This document shows positions 36,301-44,550 of a stretch of DNA of 44,671 nt, piece by piece. A model generated the notes under the pieces. The model had not been told where the DNA came from. It searched no databases and worked only from the letters and a program-made list of their open reading frames with translations. Every line of letters starts with the position of its first letter. Positions within the stretch are counted from its first letter, which is position 1. Source of the DNA: Desulfobacteraceae bacterium. Lineage in GTDB: Bacteria; Desulfobacterota; Desulfobacteria; Desulfobacterales; Desulfosarcinaceae. A program made the position numbers and the translations under genes. The DNA lies in assembly GCA_013003715.1 (NCBI GenBank), contig JABDIN010000040.1:1-44671 (forward strand). The letters are read 5' to 3'.

Positions 36301-36602
36301 CGGTGGCCTTCAAGTACTACCACCCGTCGGGTTTTTTCGGTAATTGCGGTGCCACCTATGTCAATCAGGTCGTGGAACCGGCCGGGGGCGGAGACGACCT
36401 GGAAGACGACTTTACGCTGGTGGATGTCGGCGTCGGATACCGGCTGCCGAACCGCCGGGGGGTGTTCAGCATCGGCGTTAAAAACCTGTTCGATCGGGAA
36501 TTCGATTACATGGGTCTGGACACGCGGACATCCCAGGATCCCAACAATCCGCCCTTTTTACCGGAAAGAACCTTTTTCGCCCGGATTTCACTGGCGTTTT
36601 GA
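33381..36602 (+). CDS. FecR-TPR-outer-membrane barrel fusion protein
   Basis: 1073 residues in three parts. A signal peptide (about 1-27, ending in SASA) is followed by a FecR domain (about 35-180: GDRFCAGDMIRILEDSRAAIVL, GSVEGTEFFVRV, FKGRVRT). Next are about eight TPR-like repeats (about 215-500; for example AGTYLDVGRVDKANVILDRLLAEDP). The C-terminal half (about 590-1073) is rich in alternating beta strands and ends in GVKNLFDREFDYMG and a terminal Phe, like the end of a TonB-dependent receptor barrel; no plug domain is seen. The start is GTG at 33381 with AAGGAG upstream. It probably sits in the outer membrane with FecR and TPR parts in the periplasm, facing the CHASE2 cyclase encoded just before it. 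The combined architecture is unusual. Confidence 0.85.
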   Translation: MQKGRLLAGLSILVWMLLLPGHPSASASECDNWMAEAVSVQGTAQMKKDGGTTWQNISAGDRFCAGDMIRILEDSRAAIVLQNEAVIRLDEKTTITLQPEPETTSTLLRIIRGAAHFFSRIPRSLQVATPFVNGSVEGTEFFVRVDDRQTYFSVFKGRVRTFNEAGELLLAAGDTAVATQGGRPELKMVIHPRDAVAWTLYYPKISGSDTRTAEALEQAGTYLDVGRVDKANVILDRLLAEDPTNGDALAYKTVVELARNRKAAAKTLSEKALAADPQSVTVKMAVAYVLQADFEIEKARDTLIAAAVDDPGNAPLHARISELWLASGHLDKASAAAGKAAALSADQSRPHTIMGFAHLSRSDIDAAVVAFERGASLDPADPLPRLGLGIAWIRSGDLKAGRGQIEIAASLDPGNSLVRSYLGKAFYEERQTRLAGRQYEVAKELDPNDPTPYFYDALLKQSENRPVEALHQLLQSIALNDNRAVYRSRLLLDEDLAARSAGLGEIYADLGFQQLAMVQGWKSINTDPSNYSAHRLLSNVYAARPRNEIGRVSEMLQSMLLQPLNTAPIQPRLAETDLLITDGLGPASPSLNEYNALFLRNQFRLQASGIAGSNDTFGDEISHSGLWNRFSYSLGQLHYETDGFRSNNELNEDLYTAFAQVTPTPWISVQGEYRRQEVEHGDLAFNFDLETFDDTLEKEKASDTMRLGLHLQPSPASNLIASVIHQNTTNKEESIFIGLFPYELTLDTTGYLSEIQYLYKHGYWNLTLGAGHYNVESTIRSTFSEEAEFDTTHDNGYAYLNFSYPKAFDWTLGVSANALDDSPIGDTDKVNPKFGLTADLIPGTTLRLAGFTVLTRDLVNDQTIEPTQIAGFNQFYDDFNGTESAQVGVALDQMFTANVHGGVEYFRRMLEVPTIGLTGTITEDWEEDAYRAYLYLTPSREIAISAEYQFEVFDRDVKDEFGITPIGMKTHLLPVAFKYYHPSGFFGNCGATYVNQVVEPAGGGDDLEDDFTLVDVGVGYRLPNRRGVFSIGVKNLFDREFDYMGLDTRTSQDPNNPPFLPERTFFARISLAF

Positions 36603-36714
36603 AATGCAATGGTATTCCGGCTTTCCGATGCCGTTTTTCCATAAATAAATGTATGCATATGCGGGATTTTGGTGAGTTCAACCCCACAACCCACAACCCG
36701 AAGGGAGGAAAAGG

Positions 36715-37179
36715 ATGAACAGAAATCATGGTAGTGCGCTTGTTAGAATTTTTATCTGCTGTGTTTCAGTGACAATGGTTTTATTGTTTTTCGGGTGTCA
36801 GCACCTTGTCGGCACCAAACCGGATCCGGTTGGACAACTGCCACCCGATGATTCGCTCAAACGGCCAGTTTACACAGGATGGGAGCATGCGCCGGTGTCA
36901 AAGGCCCTCACAGACTGGGCGGTAAAAAACGACACACGCATGTTTGTTTTCGTCACCATGCAGGGGGAAGTCAGAATCTCGGACATCAATGGCAATGAGA
37001 TCAAGCCCTGCGGTATTATCGACGGCACCGAGATCAAGCCATATGAAAACAATCGATGCAAGGAGTTGTCCGGCGTCACCATCACCAACATCAATGACGA
37101 GGTGACCTTGACCACCACCGGCAGTCCGCACTGTGTGACCAAAAAAATAGATGGGTACCTGATTCAGGTGTGTAATTGA
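36715..37179 (+). CDS. Small lipoprotein, unknown
   Basis: 154-residue secreted lipoprotein. The N-terminal signal (basic NRNHGSALVR, then hydrophobic IFICCVSVTMVLLFF) ends in a lipobox FFGC, predicting lipidation at that Cys (about residue 28). The mature part has four further cysteines near the C-terminus (CGIIDG, RCKELSG, HCVTKK, VCN), suggesting two disulphides. No family recognised. GGGAGG lies just upstream of the ATG. It follows the FecR-TPR-barrel gene by 112 bp in the same direction and may be an accessory of that envelope system. Confidence 0.78.
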   Translation: MNRNHGSALVRIFICCVSVTMVLLFFGCQHLVGTKPDPVGQLPPDDSLKRPVYTGWEHAPVSKALTDWAVKNDTRMFVFVTMQGEVRISDINGNEIKPCGIIDGTEIKPYENNRCKELSGVTITNINDEVTLTTTGSPHCVTKKIDGYLIQVCN

Positions 37180-37308
37180 CAAATCAACCCAATAGTTGCC
37201 GTGCGTCGTCTTCTTCCTCATATTGATCCGGAACCACTCTTGCGCGCTCTTCTGGAATTCAATGTTCAAGCGGTGTTAAAATCGCGGACAGGTTACACCA
37301 CGTAGAAC

Positions 37309-37341
37309 CGATCCCGCTCTTTACCAAAAGGAGCGGGATCG
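37309..37341 (+). terminator. Hairpin between lipoprotein and dehydrogenase genes
   Basis: CGATCCCGCTC and GAGCGGGATCG form an 11-bp perfect stem with an 11-base loop. No U-tract follows, so it may be a Rho-independent-like stem without T-run, an RNA-stabilising hairpin or a protein site. The rest of 37180-37542 is non-coding. Confidence 0.4.
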
Positions 37342-37432
37342 CCCCTATGCACCTCCTGTCACCCCCCGGCTTCAGCAAAAAAAATCATGGCCGGCCGCAA
37401 CGGAAAAGTCTCCTCCCGTCATGAAAAAAACA

Positions 37433-37461
37433 TTGACAGCTACATTACAGCTATATATAAA
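37433..37461 (+). promoter_or_regulatory. Sigma-70-like promoter of the dehydrogenase gene
   Basis: TTGACA at 37433-37438, 17-bp spacer, TATAAA at 37456-37461; 81 bp upstream of the start codon. Spacing and boxes are near consensus. Confidence 0.65.
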
Positions 37462-37542
37462 TCACAATATAATCAAAAACTTGTAAACCGATACGATTCC
37501 CGTTTCGACTTTTATTGACAATCATCGAAAAGGAGCAGTCCG

Positions 37543-38526
37543 ATGACAATTTCAACCCTACTGCTTGAGGCCAGACCATTTTGCGTATTTGATGATACCG
37601 CGATGAAGATCCTGAAAGATAGGGGCTTTCAGTTAATCGACATGCGTGGCTCGGGCATGCAGGATCTCGCCTTTGTGGAAGCATTGGGCAAGACGGATAT
37701 CATCGTCTGCGGAAACGATCTGCTCGTCAATGACGCCGTGCTGGACAAGGCGCCGGACCTGAAGGCCGTGGCCAAACTGGGGGCCGGTCTTGACACCGTG
37801 GACATCAATGCAATGACGGCCCGAAAAATCCCCGTGTTTCATACCCCCGGTGTGAACAATCACGCCGTGGCCGATCATACCTTTGCGCTGATTCTCTGTC
37901 TGGCCAGGAAACTGCTCTTTTGTGACCGGAGTATGCGGGCAAACCAATGGGAACATACCAAAATCATGGGCCTTGAGATCTGGCAGAAAACCATCGGTAT
38001 CCTGGGATTGGGCGCCATTGGACAGAATGTGGCACGGCGGGCAAAGGGTTTCGACATGAAAGTGGTGGCCTATGATCCGTTCTGGCCCGAGGAATTCGCC
38101 GAAAAATACGATATTGAACGGATGGGGATTGAAGAGGTGCTTAAGGTATCGGATATCGTCAGCCTGCACCTGCCGCTGCTTCCGGAAACCACAAGCCTGA
38201 TCGATAAACATTCATTAGATTTGATGAAGCCCTCGGCCCTGGTGATCAATTGCGCGCGGGGTGGCGTGGTGAATGAAAAAGACCTGTATGATGCCCTGAA
38301 AAACGGTACCATTGCCGGTGCGGGCATCGATGTGTTTGAAAATGAACCCCCCACGGACACCCCGTTTGCAGCGTTGGACAATGTCGTGTTGACCCCCCAT
38401 ACCGCGGCATTCACCACCGAAGCCATGAACAAAATGAATGACCATATTGCCGAGCAGATTATTGAAATGGCCGACGGCAAACGCGCACGGCATACGGTAA
38501 ACCCATCGGTCTATGAATATATGTAA
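37543..38526 (+). CDS. D-2-hydroxyacid dehydrogenase (PGDH-like)
   Basis: 327-residue NAD-dependent dehydrogenase acting on D-2-hydroxy acids such as 3-phosphoglycerate, glyoxylate or hydroxypyruvate. The catalytic domain halves flank a Rossmann domain with GILGLGAIGQNVARRAKGF. The catalytic triad is visible: Arg in NCARGGVVNEKDL, Glu in FENEPP and His in LTPHTAA. No C-terminal ACT domain follows, so it is the short form. The exact substrate cannot be told; position ahead of the PPDK-like and GAPDH genes suggests a role in central three-carbon metabolism. GGAG lies 8 bp before the ATG, and a near-consensus promoter lies upstream. Confidence 0.92.
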   Translation: MTISTLLLEARPFCVFDDTAMKILKDRGFQLIDMRGSGMQDLAFVEALGKTDIIVCGNDLLVNDAVLDKAPDLKAVAKLGAGLDTVDINAMTARKIPVFHTPGVNNHAVADHTFALILCLARKLLFCDRSMRANQWEHTKIMGLEIWQKTIGILGLGAIGQNVARRAKGFDMKVVAYDPFWPEEFAEKYDIERMGIEEVLKVSDIVSLHLPLLPETTSLIDKHSLDLMKPSALVINCARGGVVNEKDLYDALKNGTIAGAGIDVFENEPPTDTPFAALDNVVLTPHTAAFTTEAMNKMNDHIAEQIIEMADGKRARHTVNPSVYEYM

Positions 38527-39048
38527 TGCGATGGCGTTCACCGGCGGCCGTCCGGACGGATGCTCCTCATGCGGGAAGCATCCGCTGGCATCCGTCACAC
38601 TCCAGGCAAATGGAACCCCCATATTCCATCACTGTTTTTATACTGCAGGTTAACCCTCCGAAATCACAACACTCTGACCGGTATGACATCGGCCTGCCGG
38701 TGGAAACACCTTGAAAACCCCCGAAACCTTTGTTAATTTTAATCTTATTGACAATTAAACCCGAAGATTGATGACATCCGGGCAACTGAATCCGGTTGTT
38801 CATCGATTATTGCTCCGGCGGACAAATACGCAAAAACCGTATTTCCGGGTTATGGGAGACGGCGGCTACACGAAGGATATCCCCAGTGCATTCCGCCGGA
38901 AACTCCCGGTGCAATCCGGACATACGCCACTTTGCCTGTTGAGTTGCCGGGTGAATAATATCATGATACCACCGCTCACCTCGATTTGCCGACGCGGCAT
39001 ATCATCGGATACCGGGAGGTGAGCGGGAAACACCTTTTGTGAAGCCGG
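38527..39048. other. Non-coding gap with a hairpin
   Basis: No credible gene; the ATG frame at 38768-39022 has no ribosome site or protein-like composition. An 8-bp stem CGGATGCT/AGCATCCG at 38557-38584 lies just after the dehydrogenase stop and may act as a terminator, although no T-run follows. Confidence 0.5.
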
Positions 39049-39076
39049 GGTCCCCCCGCGGGACCGTCAGGGGTCC
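39049..39076 (+). promoter_or_regulatory. Overlapping alternative hairpins before the PPDK-like gene
   Basis: GGTCCC (39049-39054) can pair with GGGACC (39060-39065), while the same GGACC can instead pair with GGTCC (39072-39076), next to the ATG at 39079. The two structures exclude each other, and the second would cover the ribosome-binding region. Confidence 0.3.
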
Positions 39077-39078
39077 GG

Positions 39079-42000
39079 ATGATTCGTTCAAAAGCACTCG
39101 AAGTGAACATCGCAAGCTATCATGTGGATGTATCCATCGATGAAAAATACGCGGTATTCCAGGAGGTCATGTCCCCGTATTACGGGTTGACGGACGGGGT
39201 GAACACCTTTTTGAAGGAATTGTCACATCCGTATAAAAACTGGCGATTCATCATCAATGAAGCCCGTGGGTATACCCTGGATTATTTCCACCTGCTCAAA
39301 AAACATCCGAAGGGACCGGAAGCGGCAAGGATACTCATCGGGACCTTCACCGAAGCCCTGGACTCGGACGCGGACATCCCGGTGAAAAGCGATGCGGTGG
39401 ATCACCTGCTGCGGTACCTTCAGAAAATTATTGTCGAATCGGAACCCGGCATGGAGAAGTTCACAGCGGTTGTTTTCGATGTATTCGAAGAGATCCGCAG
39501 CTTTCCGGATGATTATTTCCATTTATTTGTAAAAAGCTACTATCAACTCAAGCGTCTGGCAGAGAATTTCAGGGACAGGTCGAGTGATCCGCAGACGGAC
39601 ATCACCCCATTGATTTCCCTGCTACTGCGCTATTACCATACCGCTTATGACTACTGGTTGAGTGAGAAAAACCCCCTGGAATGGTTCGAAGAAGAAGCAG
39701 AGGATATTGAAAACCGATCGTCGTATACCGGCTTTTTCATCCCTATTTCGCATAAAACCATTGCGGCGCACAAGCGGCAGTTGGACGACATCGCGAACGA
39801 AAAGCGTTCGGTGGGCCTGGAAAAGCTTGACCGGCTGCTGGAATTGCCCAGCTACAATGAAATTGTGGAGATCTACCGCAGCATACCCGGAGCCTTGTTC
39901 GAAGCGGCGAGGACAACCTCACAGGCCAACCGGTGGAAGGTTATCTTTTTATTCCATAGCATGAATGTATCCGGACTTTCGGTGATCCATGAGGACACTC
40001 TGCGGGATATCAATCGAACCGTCAGCTGGCTGATTCAGAATGAAAGCCACATTTTCATCCGCAATCTCCTCGAACAAACTTTCTCCATATTGAAAGAGGG
40101 AACGCTTCAATACCCGGCCACGGCACTGAATTGCATCCTGAACATGGGGGAAGGGGTTTATAAAACCGACGAGAGCGAACTGGTCGACTATTTTATCGAT
40201 TGCATCATCGATCTGGGTTTTCAGTCACCCCGGTTTGACGGCGTGGGTAATGACTGGCAAATCCGCGTCAACAGCGCTCATATTCAAAATATCAGGATTT
40301 GGCTGAAGCTGATCGAACTCAAACCCAAGTGGTCCCGCCGGTTGCTGTCCAACCTGATCATCCATCTGGCTATAAGCGGTGTGTTTATTAAAGACACGGA
40401 CCTTTTTCCCCGTGATATCACCCAACTCCTCAACAGCGATATCGGCCCCACCTATAACCTCATCAAACAACTGGTTCAATTGCTGCCGGTATTCTTCAAT
40501 GATATCGGCGCCGAGGGAAAGCTTCGGGATATTTCAACGGAGATCGACGAACTCACCAACCGCAGGGATGTGCTCATTCATTTCCTGCGCAAACAGAGTC
40601 ATGTCGAAAGCAGCAACCGGATTCCGGGATTTATGGAAGCAACCATTCGCTTTTGGGAAACCAGGGACAAATCGGAATTGAAAGAATATGTGCCTCCGGC
40701 CATTTATGACAGGATCGAGACCAATGGTCCGTATATCGAAGGTGTTCACCTGGTCATTTCTCAACTCAAGAAGCGGGGCGTATCCATACCCAAAGGCTTG
40801 TTGACCTTACCCGAAAAAGAGCTATCTCACCTGCTCGAGTATGTTACCGGTGTATCACCGGCAGATCTGGACCGCGTTGAATTACTCGTCACCTACTATA
40901 AACTCCTGAACCAGAAATACAATCTGGATTCCGTTGAAATCCTGCACTATATTCAACAACTCAACGCCGAAGCGTTTCCGGATCTGGGAAAAATAAAGGC
41001 CGCTCTGAATGAGACCGATCTGCACCGGAAACTGTTTGCGCTGCTGGAATACCTGGAACTTCTGAAATCCATAGTACTGTCCCCACAATCTTTTGAGATA
41101 AAAGAGGACATCTATAAAAAAAGACATTTTACGGTGGACATCCCGTCCATGTACGGCAGCTACCATGAAATGAAATTCAATGCCATGGGGCTGACGCTTC
41201 GGCTGGAGTCCCTGGTGAACATGCTGTTCGAGGAGTTGATTTCCAAGATCGATTTGAACCTGATCACCCGCGCCACCTTCAATCAAATTTTCGATCGTCT
41301 CATGCTCTATGACAAAGCCTTAAAACTGAACGGCATCACATCGGTGGAACTTGAGACCCAGTTGGATCTTCTGGCCCACTCACTGGAGATAAGGGGATTC
41401 ACCTACACGCAGTACCTGGATATTTTCAAAGGTTTTGCCCAGGCGGTGAAAAACATCATCAACGATTATTTTAACAATATTCACAGTAAAAATCTCACCC
41501 GGATCATCTCAACCATACCCAATAAACAGCTACTGAGTAAATACTTACCCCCGGCTTCCGCCACGGAAACGGAGAAACTGGCTGATCGGGTTTCGGAGAT
41601 TTTCCTGAGGGACCGGCTGGCCGGATCCCTGGGTTTACAGCAACTCGATGTCTTCCTGAGCCGCATCCTGAACACCCTGTTCCATCAATCCAGCAAACTG
41701 CCCTCCCAGGAACTGCGGCTTCTGCTCAATTATGATCCCCAGGCGGTGATGATACCATTAATAAAATCCAACAGCCGGTCCACCGGTATCATTCAGATGG
41801 GCAAAAAGGGCTTGAACATGATGAAGTTGAAAAACTTCGGGATGCCCGTCCCGCCCGGTTTCATCATTTCCACCGAAGCGTACCGGTGCCGGCAGATCAT
41901 CGAAGGCTTCCTGCCGGCCGCTCATAATTTCAGGGAACAGGTGGCCCGTCAGATCGCCCTGGTTGAGAAAGCGAGCGGCAAAGAGTTCGGATCCGCCACC

Positions 42001-43257
42001 AACCCGCTGCTTTTTTCAGTGCGAAGCGGATCTTCAATTTCTCAGCCCGGAATGATGGATACGTTCCTGAACGTGGGTATCAACGAATCCATCGCCGAAG
42101 GCCTCGCGGCCCGAACCGGCAACAAGTGGTTTGCATGGGATTCTTATCGGCGATTCCTCCAGTGTGCCGGTATGGCCTTCGGTTTGGAACGGGATGATTT
42201 CGATGCCATCATCGACGAATTCAAGGAAGAGATGGGTACGCCATTGAAGGCGGGGTTCACCGGTGAGCAGATGAAACAGGTTGCCCTTGCCTATAGACAG
42301 CGCATTCAGGACGATGGACATACCATTCCGGAACAACCCATCGAACAGGTTCACTTGACCATCAATAATGTATTGTCGTCATGGGAATCGGAAAAGGCCC
42401 GAACGTACCGAACCATTATGGGCATATCCGATGACTGGGGCACCGCGGTGACAGTTCAGGAGATGGTATACGGCAATCTGTCCCAACACTCAGGTTCCGG
42501 TGTCATATTTACCCACAATCCCAGATGGGCCGGTGAGACCCTGTGCCTGTGGGGAGATTTTTCACTCGCCAACCAGGGTGAAGATGTGGTGTCCGGACTG
42601 GTGAACACCCTTCCCATTTCCATCCAGCAACAGGATCTTGAAATGAGGAACACGGACATTACCCTGGAAAGCCACTTTCCTGAAATCTACAGAACCATGA
42701 AGGACTTTGCAAAGCTGCTGGTATATGAGAAGGGCTGGAGCCCGCAGGAGATAGAATTCACCTTTGAAGGCCCTTCGGCAAAAAACCTGTGGTTGCTCCA
42801 GACACGCGGCATGGCTATCCGTGAACGTAAAAAGGCATTCACCTTTGACTACCGGGAAATACAACAGGCGGAACTGCTGGGCAGCGGCATCGGCGTCAGC
42901 GGCGGTGCAATGAGCGGCCGTGTGGTCTTTGGGCTGGATGATATCGAACATTACCGGAAAACCGAACCCGCTACGCATCTCATTCTGGCCAGAAGCGACA
43001 CCGTGCCGGATGATATCAAACAGATCCATGCGGCCGACGGGCTGCTGACGGCCCGTGGCGGTGTAACGTCCCATGCCGCCGTAGTGGTTCACCGGCTGGG
43101 AAAAACCTGTGTTGTGGGTTGCGGATCACTCATCTGCAATGAGAAGGACAAACACCTGAAGTTCACCGACGTCACGATCGAGTCCGGCGACTATATCAGC
43201 ATTGACGGACGGGAGGGCACGGTATATCAGGGTAGAATGCAAATCAATGAAACCTAG
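39079..43257 (+). CDS. PPDK-like protein with a large unassigned N-terminal region
   Basis: 1392 residues. Residues 1 to about 890 match no domain I recognise; they are mostly helical with scattered aromatic residues. From about 895 a pyruvate-phosphate dikinase ATP-grasp domain begins (MGKKGLNMMKLKNFGMPVPPGF, SVRSGSSISQPGMMDTFLNVG near 980, VTVQEMVYGNLSQHSGSGVIFTHNP, LWLLQTRG). Then comes the phosphohistidine swivel domain with TARGGVTSHAAVV, whose His (near residue 1330) would be phosphorylated. The C-terminal PEP/pyruvate-binding TIM barrel of PPDK and PEP synthase is absent; the protein ends soon after. It may transfer phosphate to a partner or another acceptor. GAPDH follows 27 bp downstream. 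Confidence 0.88.
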   Translation: MIRSKALEVNIASYHVDVSIDEKYAVFQEVMSPYYGLTDGVNTFLKELSHPYKNWRFIINEARGYTLDYFHLLKKHPKGPEAARILIGTFTEALDSDADIPVKSDAVDHLLRYLQKIIVESEPGMEKFTAVVFDVFEEIRSFPDDYFHLFVKSYYQLKRLAENFRDRSSDPQTDITPLISLLLRYYHTAYDYWLSEKNPLEWFEEEAEDIENRSSYTGFFIPISHKTIAAHKRQLDDIANEKRSVGLEKLDRLLELPSYNEIVEIYRSIPGALFEAARTTSQANRWKVIFLFHSMNVSGLSVIHEDTLRDINRTVSWLIQNESHIFIRNLLEQTFSILKEGTLQYPATALNCILNMGEGVYKTDESELVDYFIDCIIDLGFQSPRFDGVGNDWQIRVNSAHIQNIRIWLKLIELKPKWSRRLLSNLIIHLAISGVFIKDTDLFPRDITQLLNSDIGPTYNLIKQLVQLLPVFFNDIGAEGKLRDISTEIDELTNRRDVLIHFLRKQSHVESSNRIPGFMEATIRFWETRDKSELKEYVPPAIYDRIETNGPYIEGVHLVISQLKKRGVSIPKGLLTLPEKELSHLLEYVTGVSPADLDRVELLVTYYKLLNQKYNLDSVEILHYIQQLNAEAFPDLGKIKAALNETDLHRKLFALLEYLELLKSIVLSPQSFEIKEDIYKKRHFTVDIPSMYGSYHEMKFNAMGLTLRLESLVNMLFEELISKIDLNLITRATFNQIFDRLMLYDKALKLNGITSVELETQLDLLAHSLEIRGFTYTQYLDIFKGFAQAVKNIINDYFNNIHSKNLTRIISTIPNKQLLSKYLPPASATETEKLADRVSEIFLRDRLAGSLGLQQLDVFLSRILNTLFHQSSKLPSQELRLLLNYDPQAVMIPLIKSNSRSTGIIQMGKKGLNMMKLKNFGMPVPPGFIISTEAYRCRQIIEGFLPAAHNFREQVARQIALVEKASGKEFGSATNPLLFSVRSGSSISQPGMMDTFLNVGINESIAEGLAARTGNKWFAWDSYRRFLQCAGMAFGLERDDFDAIIDEFKEEMGTPLKAGFTGEQMKQVALAYRQRIQDDGHTIPEQPIEQVHLTINNVLSSWESEKARTYRTIMGISDDWGTAVTVQEMVYGNLSQHSGSGVIFTHNPRWAGETLCLWGDFSLANQGEDVVSGLVNTLPISIQQQDLEMRNTDITLESHFPEIYRTMKDFAKLLVYEKGWSPQEIEFTFEGPSAKNLWLLQTRGMAIRERKKAFTFDYREIQQAELLGSGIGVSGGAMSGRVVFGLDDIEHYRKTEPATHLILARSDTVPDDIKQIHAADGLLTARGGVTSHAAVVVHRLGKTCVVGCGSLICNEKDKHLKFTDVTIESGDYISIDGREGTVYQGRMQINET

Positions 43258-43284
43258 TTTTTGATCATATATAAAGGAGTCACT

Positions 43285-44550
43285 ATGCACAGTGTCGGAA
43301 AGAGCGGCAGACAATTGAAAATCGGCATTAACGGGTATGGCCGGATCGGGAAACTGAGTGTCTGGCATCATGTCGCCAGAAAGTTTTTTGATGAAATTGT
43401 GGTGAACATCGGCCGCAATGCCGGTGGCGGTATGGCCGATATCGCCCACTATACCGAAAGAGACTCCAACTACGGCCTGCTTCACGGTTTCCTCAAAGGA
43501 TACAATGCGGAACCGGTGATCAGCGATGTGGATGAAAAAACCGGCACCATGCTGATCGACGGGGTGAAGGTGACGTTTCTGCGATCCGACCGAAATCCCG
43601 CGCATATCAATTGGAGAGAAAACGGCATCAACCTCGTGGTGGATACAACCGGCCAGTTCCTGGATCCGACCCTGGCCCCACGGGATGATATGGGTGCCAT
43701 CCGCGGCCATCTGGAAGCCGGCGCGGATAAGGTCATTCTGTCGGCGCCATTCAAGATCAAGGATCAAGGCATCGCCATGCCCGAAGATGCCGTCACCACC
43801 GTGATGGGCATAAATGGAAATGATTATGACCCACGGCGCCATAGAATCGTATCGAATGCATCATGCACGACGACCTGCCTGGCGCACATGATGAAACCCC
43901 TGATCAACGGATTTGGGGCCAAACGCGTACTCTCCGCCTCCATGGCGACCATTCACGCGGCCACGGGGTCTCAACAAGTGCTGGACCGGCTGCCAAAATC
44001 AGGAAAAACCGACCTCCGGAAAAACAGAAGCATCCTGAACAACATCATCCTTACCAGCACCGGCGCTGCCAAAGCCCTGGAACTGGTCATCCCGGAGATG
44101 TCGGAGATCGGTTTCATCGCCGAATCCGTCAGGGTCCCCACCGGTTCGGGATCTCTAATCATCCTGGTCATCAATTTACAGGAAGACCTTTCCGGCCAAA
44201 CCATCACCCGGCACCGGATCAATGACATTTACCGCCAGACCGCCGACCTGGATCCCAATAAATACCTGATTTATACGGATCATCAAAACGTGTCCGGCGA
44301 TATCATCGGACTGCCCCGGGCGGCGGCCATCATTGAAGGCCATGAAACCCATACCCGAACGGCCGAGTTGACCATAGACCTGGACAAGGTGCCGGCCATC
44401 CCGGACGACATTAAAGCCGCCCTGGATGATTCGATCATCCGCACACCGGTCACCCAGGCGGTGATATACGGGTGGTACGACAACGAAATGGGCAGCTACG
44501 TAAACATGCTGGGAGACAGGACGGTATCCATAGCGGAGAGCATGAACTGA
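43285..44550 (+). CDS. gap: Glyceraldehyde-3-phosphate dehydrogenase, long form
   Basis: 421-residue GAPDH, about 85 longer than the usual 335. N-terminal IGINGYGRIGKLSVWHHV is the NAD-binding start, followed by VVDTTGQFLDP and the catalytic loop SNASCTTTCLAHMMKPL with Cys at residue 194. Then MATIHAATGSQQVLDRL carries the active-site His region, VRVPTGSGSLIILV follows, and GWYDNEMGSYVNM is the conserved C-terminal block. Extra length comes from insertions near 35-60, 90-130 and in the C-terminal half. The frame is open from a TTG at 43261, but AAAGGAGT upstream of the ATG at 43285 makes the latter the better start. Closely coupled to the PPDK-like gene, suggesting shared glycolytic or gluconeogenic control. 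Confidence 0.93.
   Translation: MHSVGKSGRQLKIGINGYGRIGKLSVWHHVARKFFDEIVVNIGRNAGGGMADIAHYTERDSNYGLLHGFLKGYNAEPVISDVDEKTGTMLIDGVKVTFLRSDRNPAHINWRENGINLVVDTTGQFLDPTLAPRDDMGAIRGHLEAGADKVILSAPFKIKDQGIAMPEDAVTTVMGINGNDYDPRRHRIVSNASCTTTCLAHMMKPLINGFGAKRVLSASMATIHAATGSQQVLDRLPKSGKTDLRKNRSILNNIILTSTGAAKALELVIPEMSEIGFIAESVRVPTGSGSLIILVINLQEDLSGQTITRHRINDIYRQTADLDPNKYLIYTDHQNVSGDIIGLPRAAAIIEGHETHTRTAELTIDLDKVPAIPDDIKAALDDSIIRTPVTQAVIYGWYDNEMGSYVNMLGDRTVSIAESMN

Noticed and set aside
38768-39022. 84-codon plus-strand frame before the PPDK-like gene
   Set aside because: No ribosome site, low-complexity composition and no family features.
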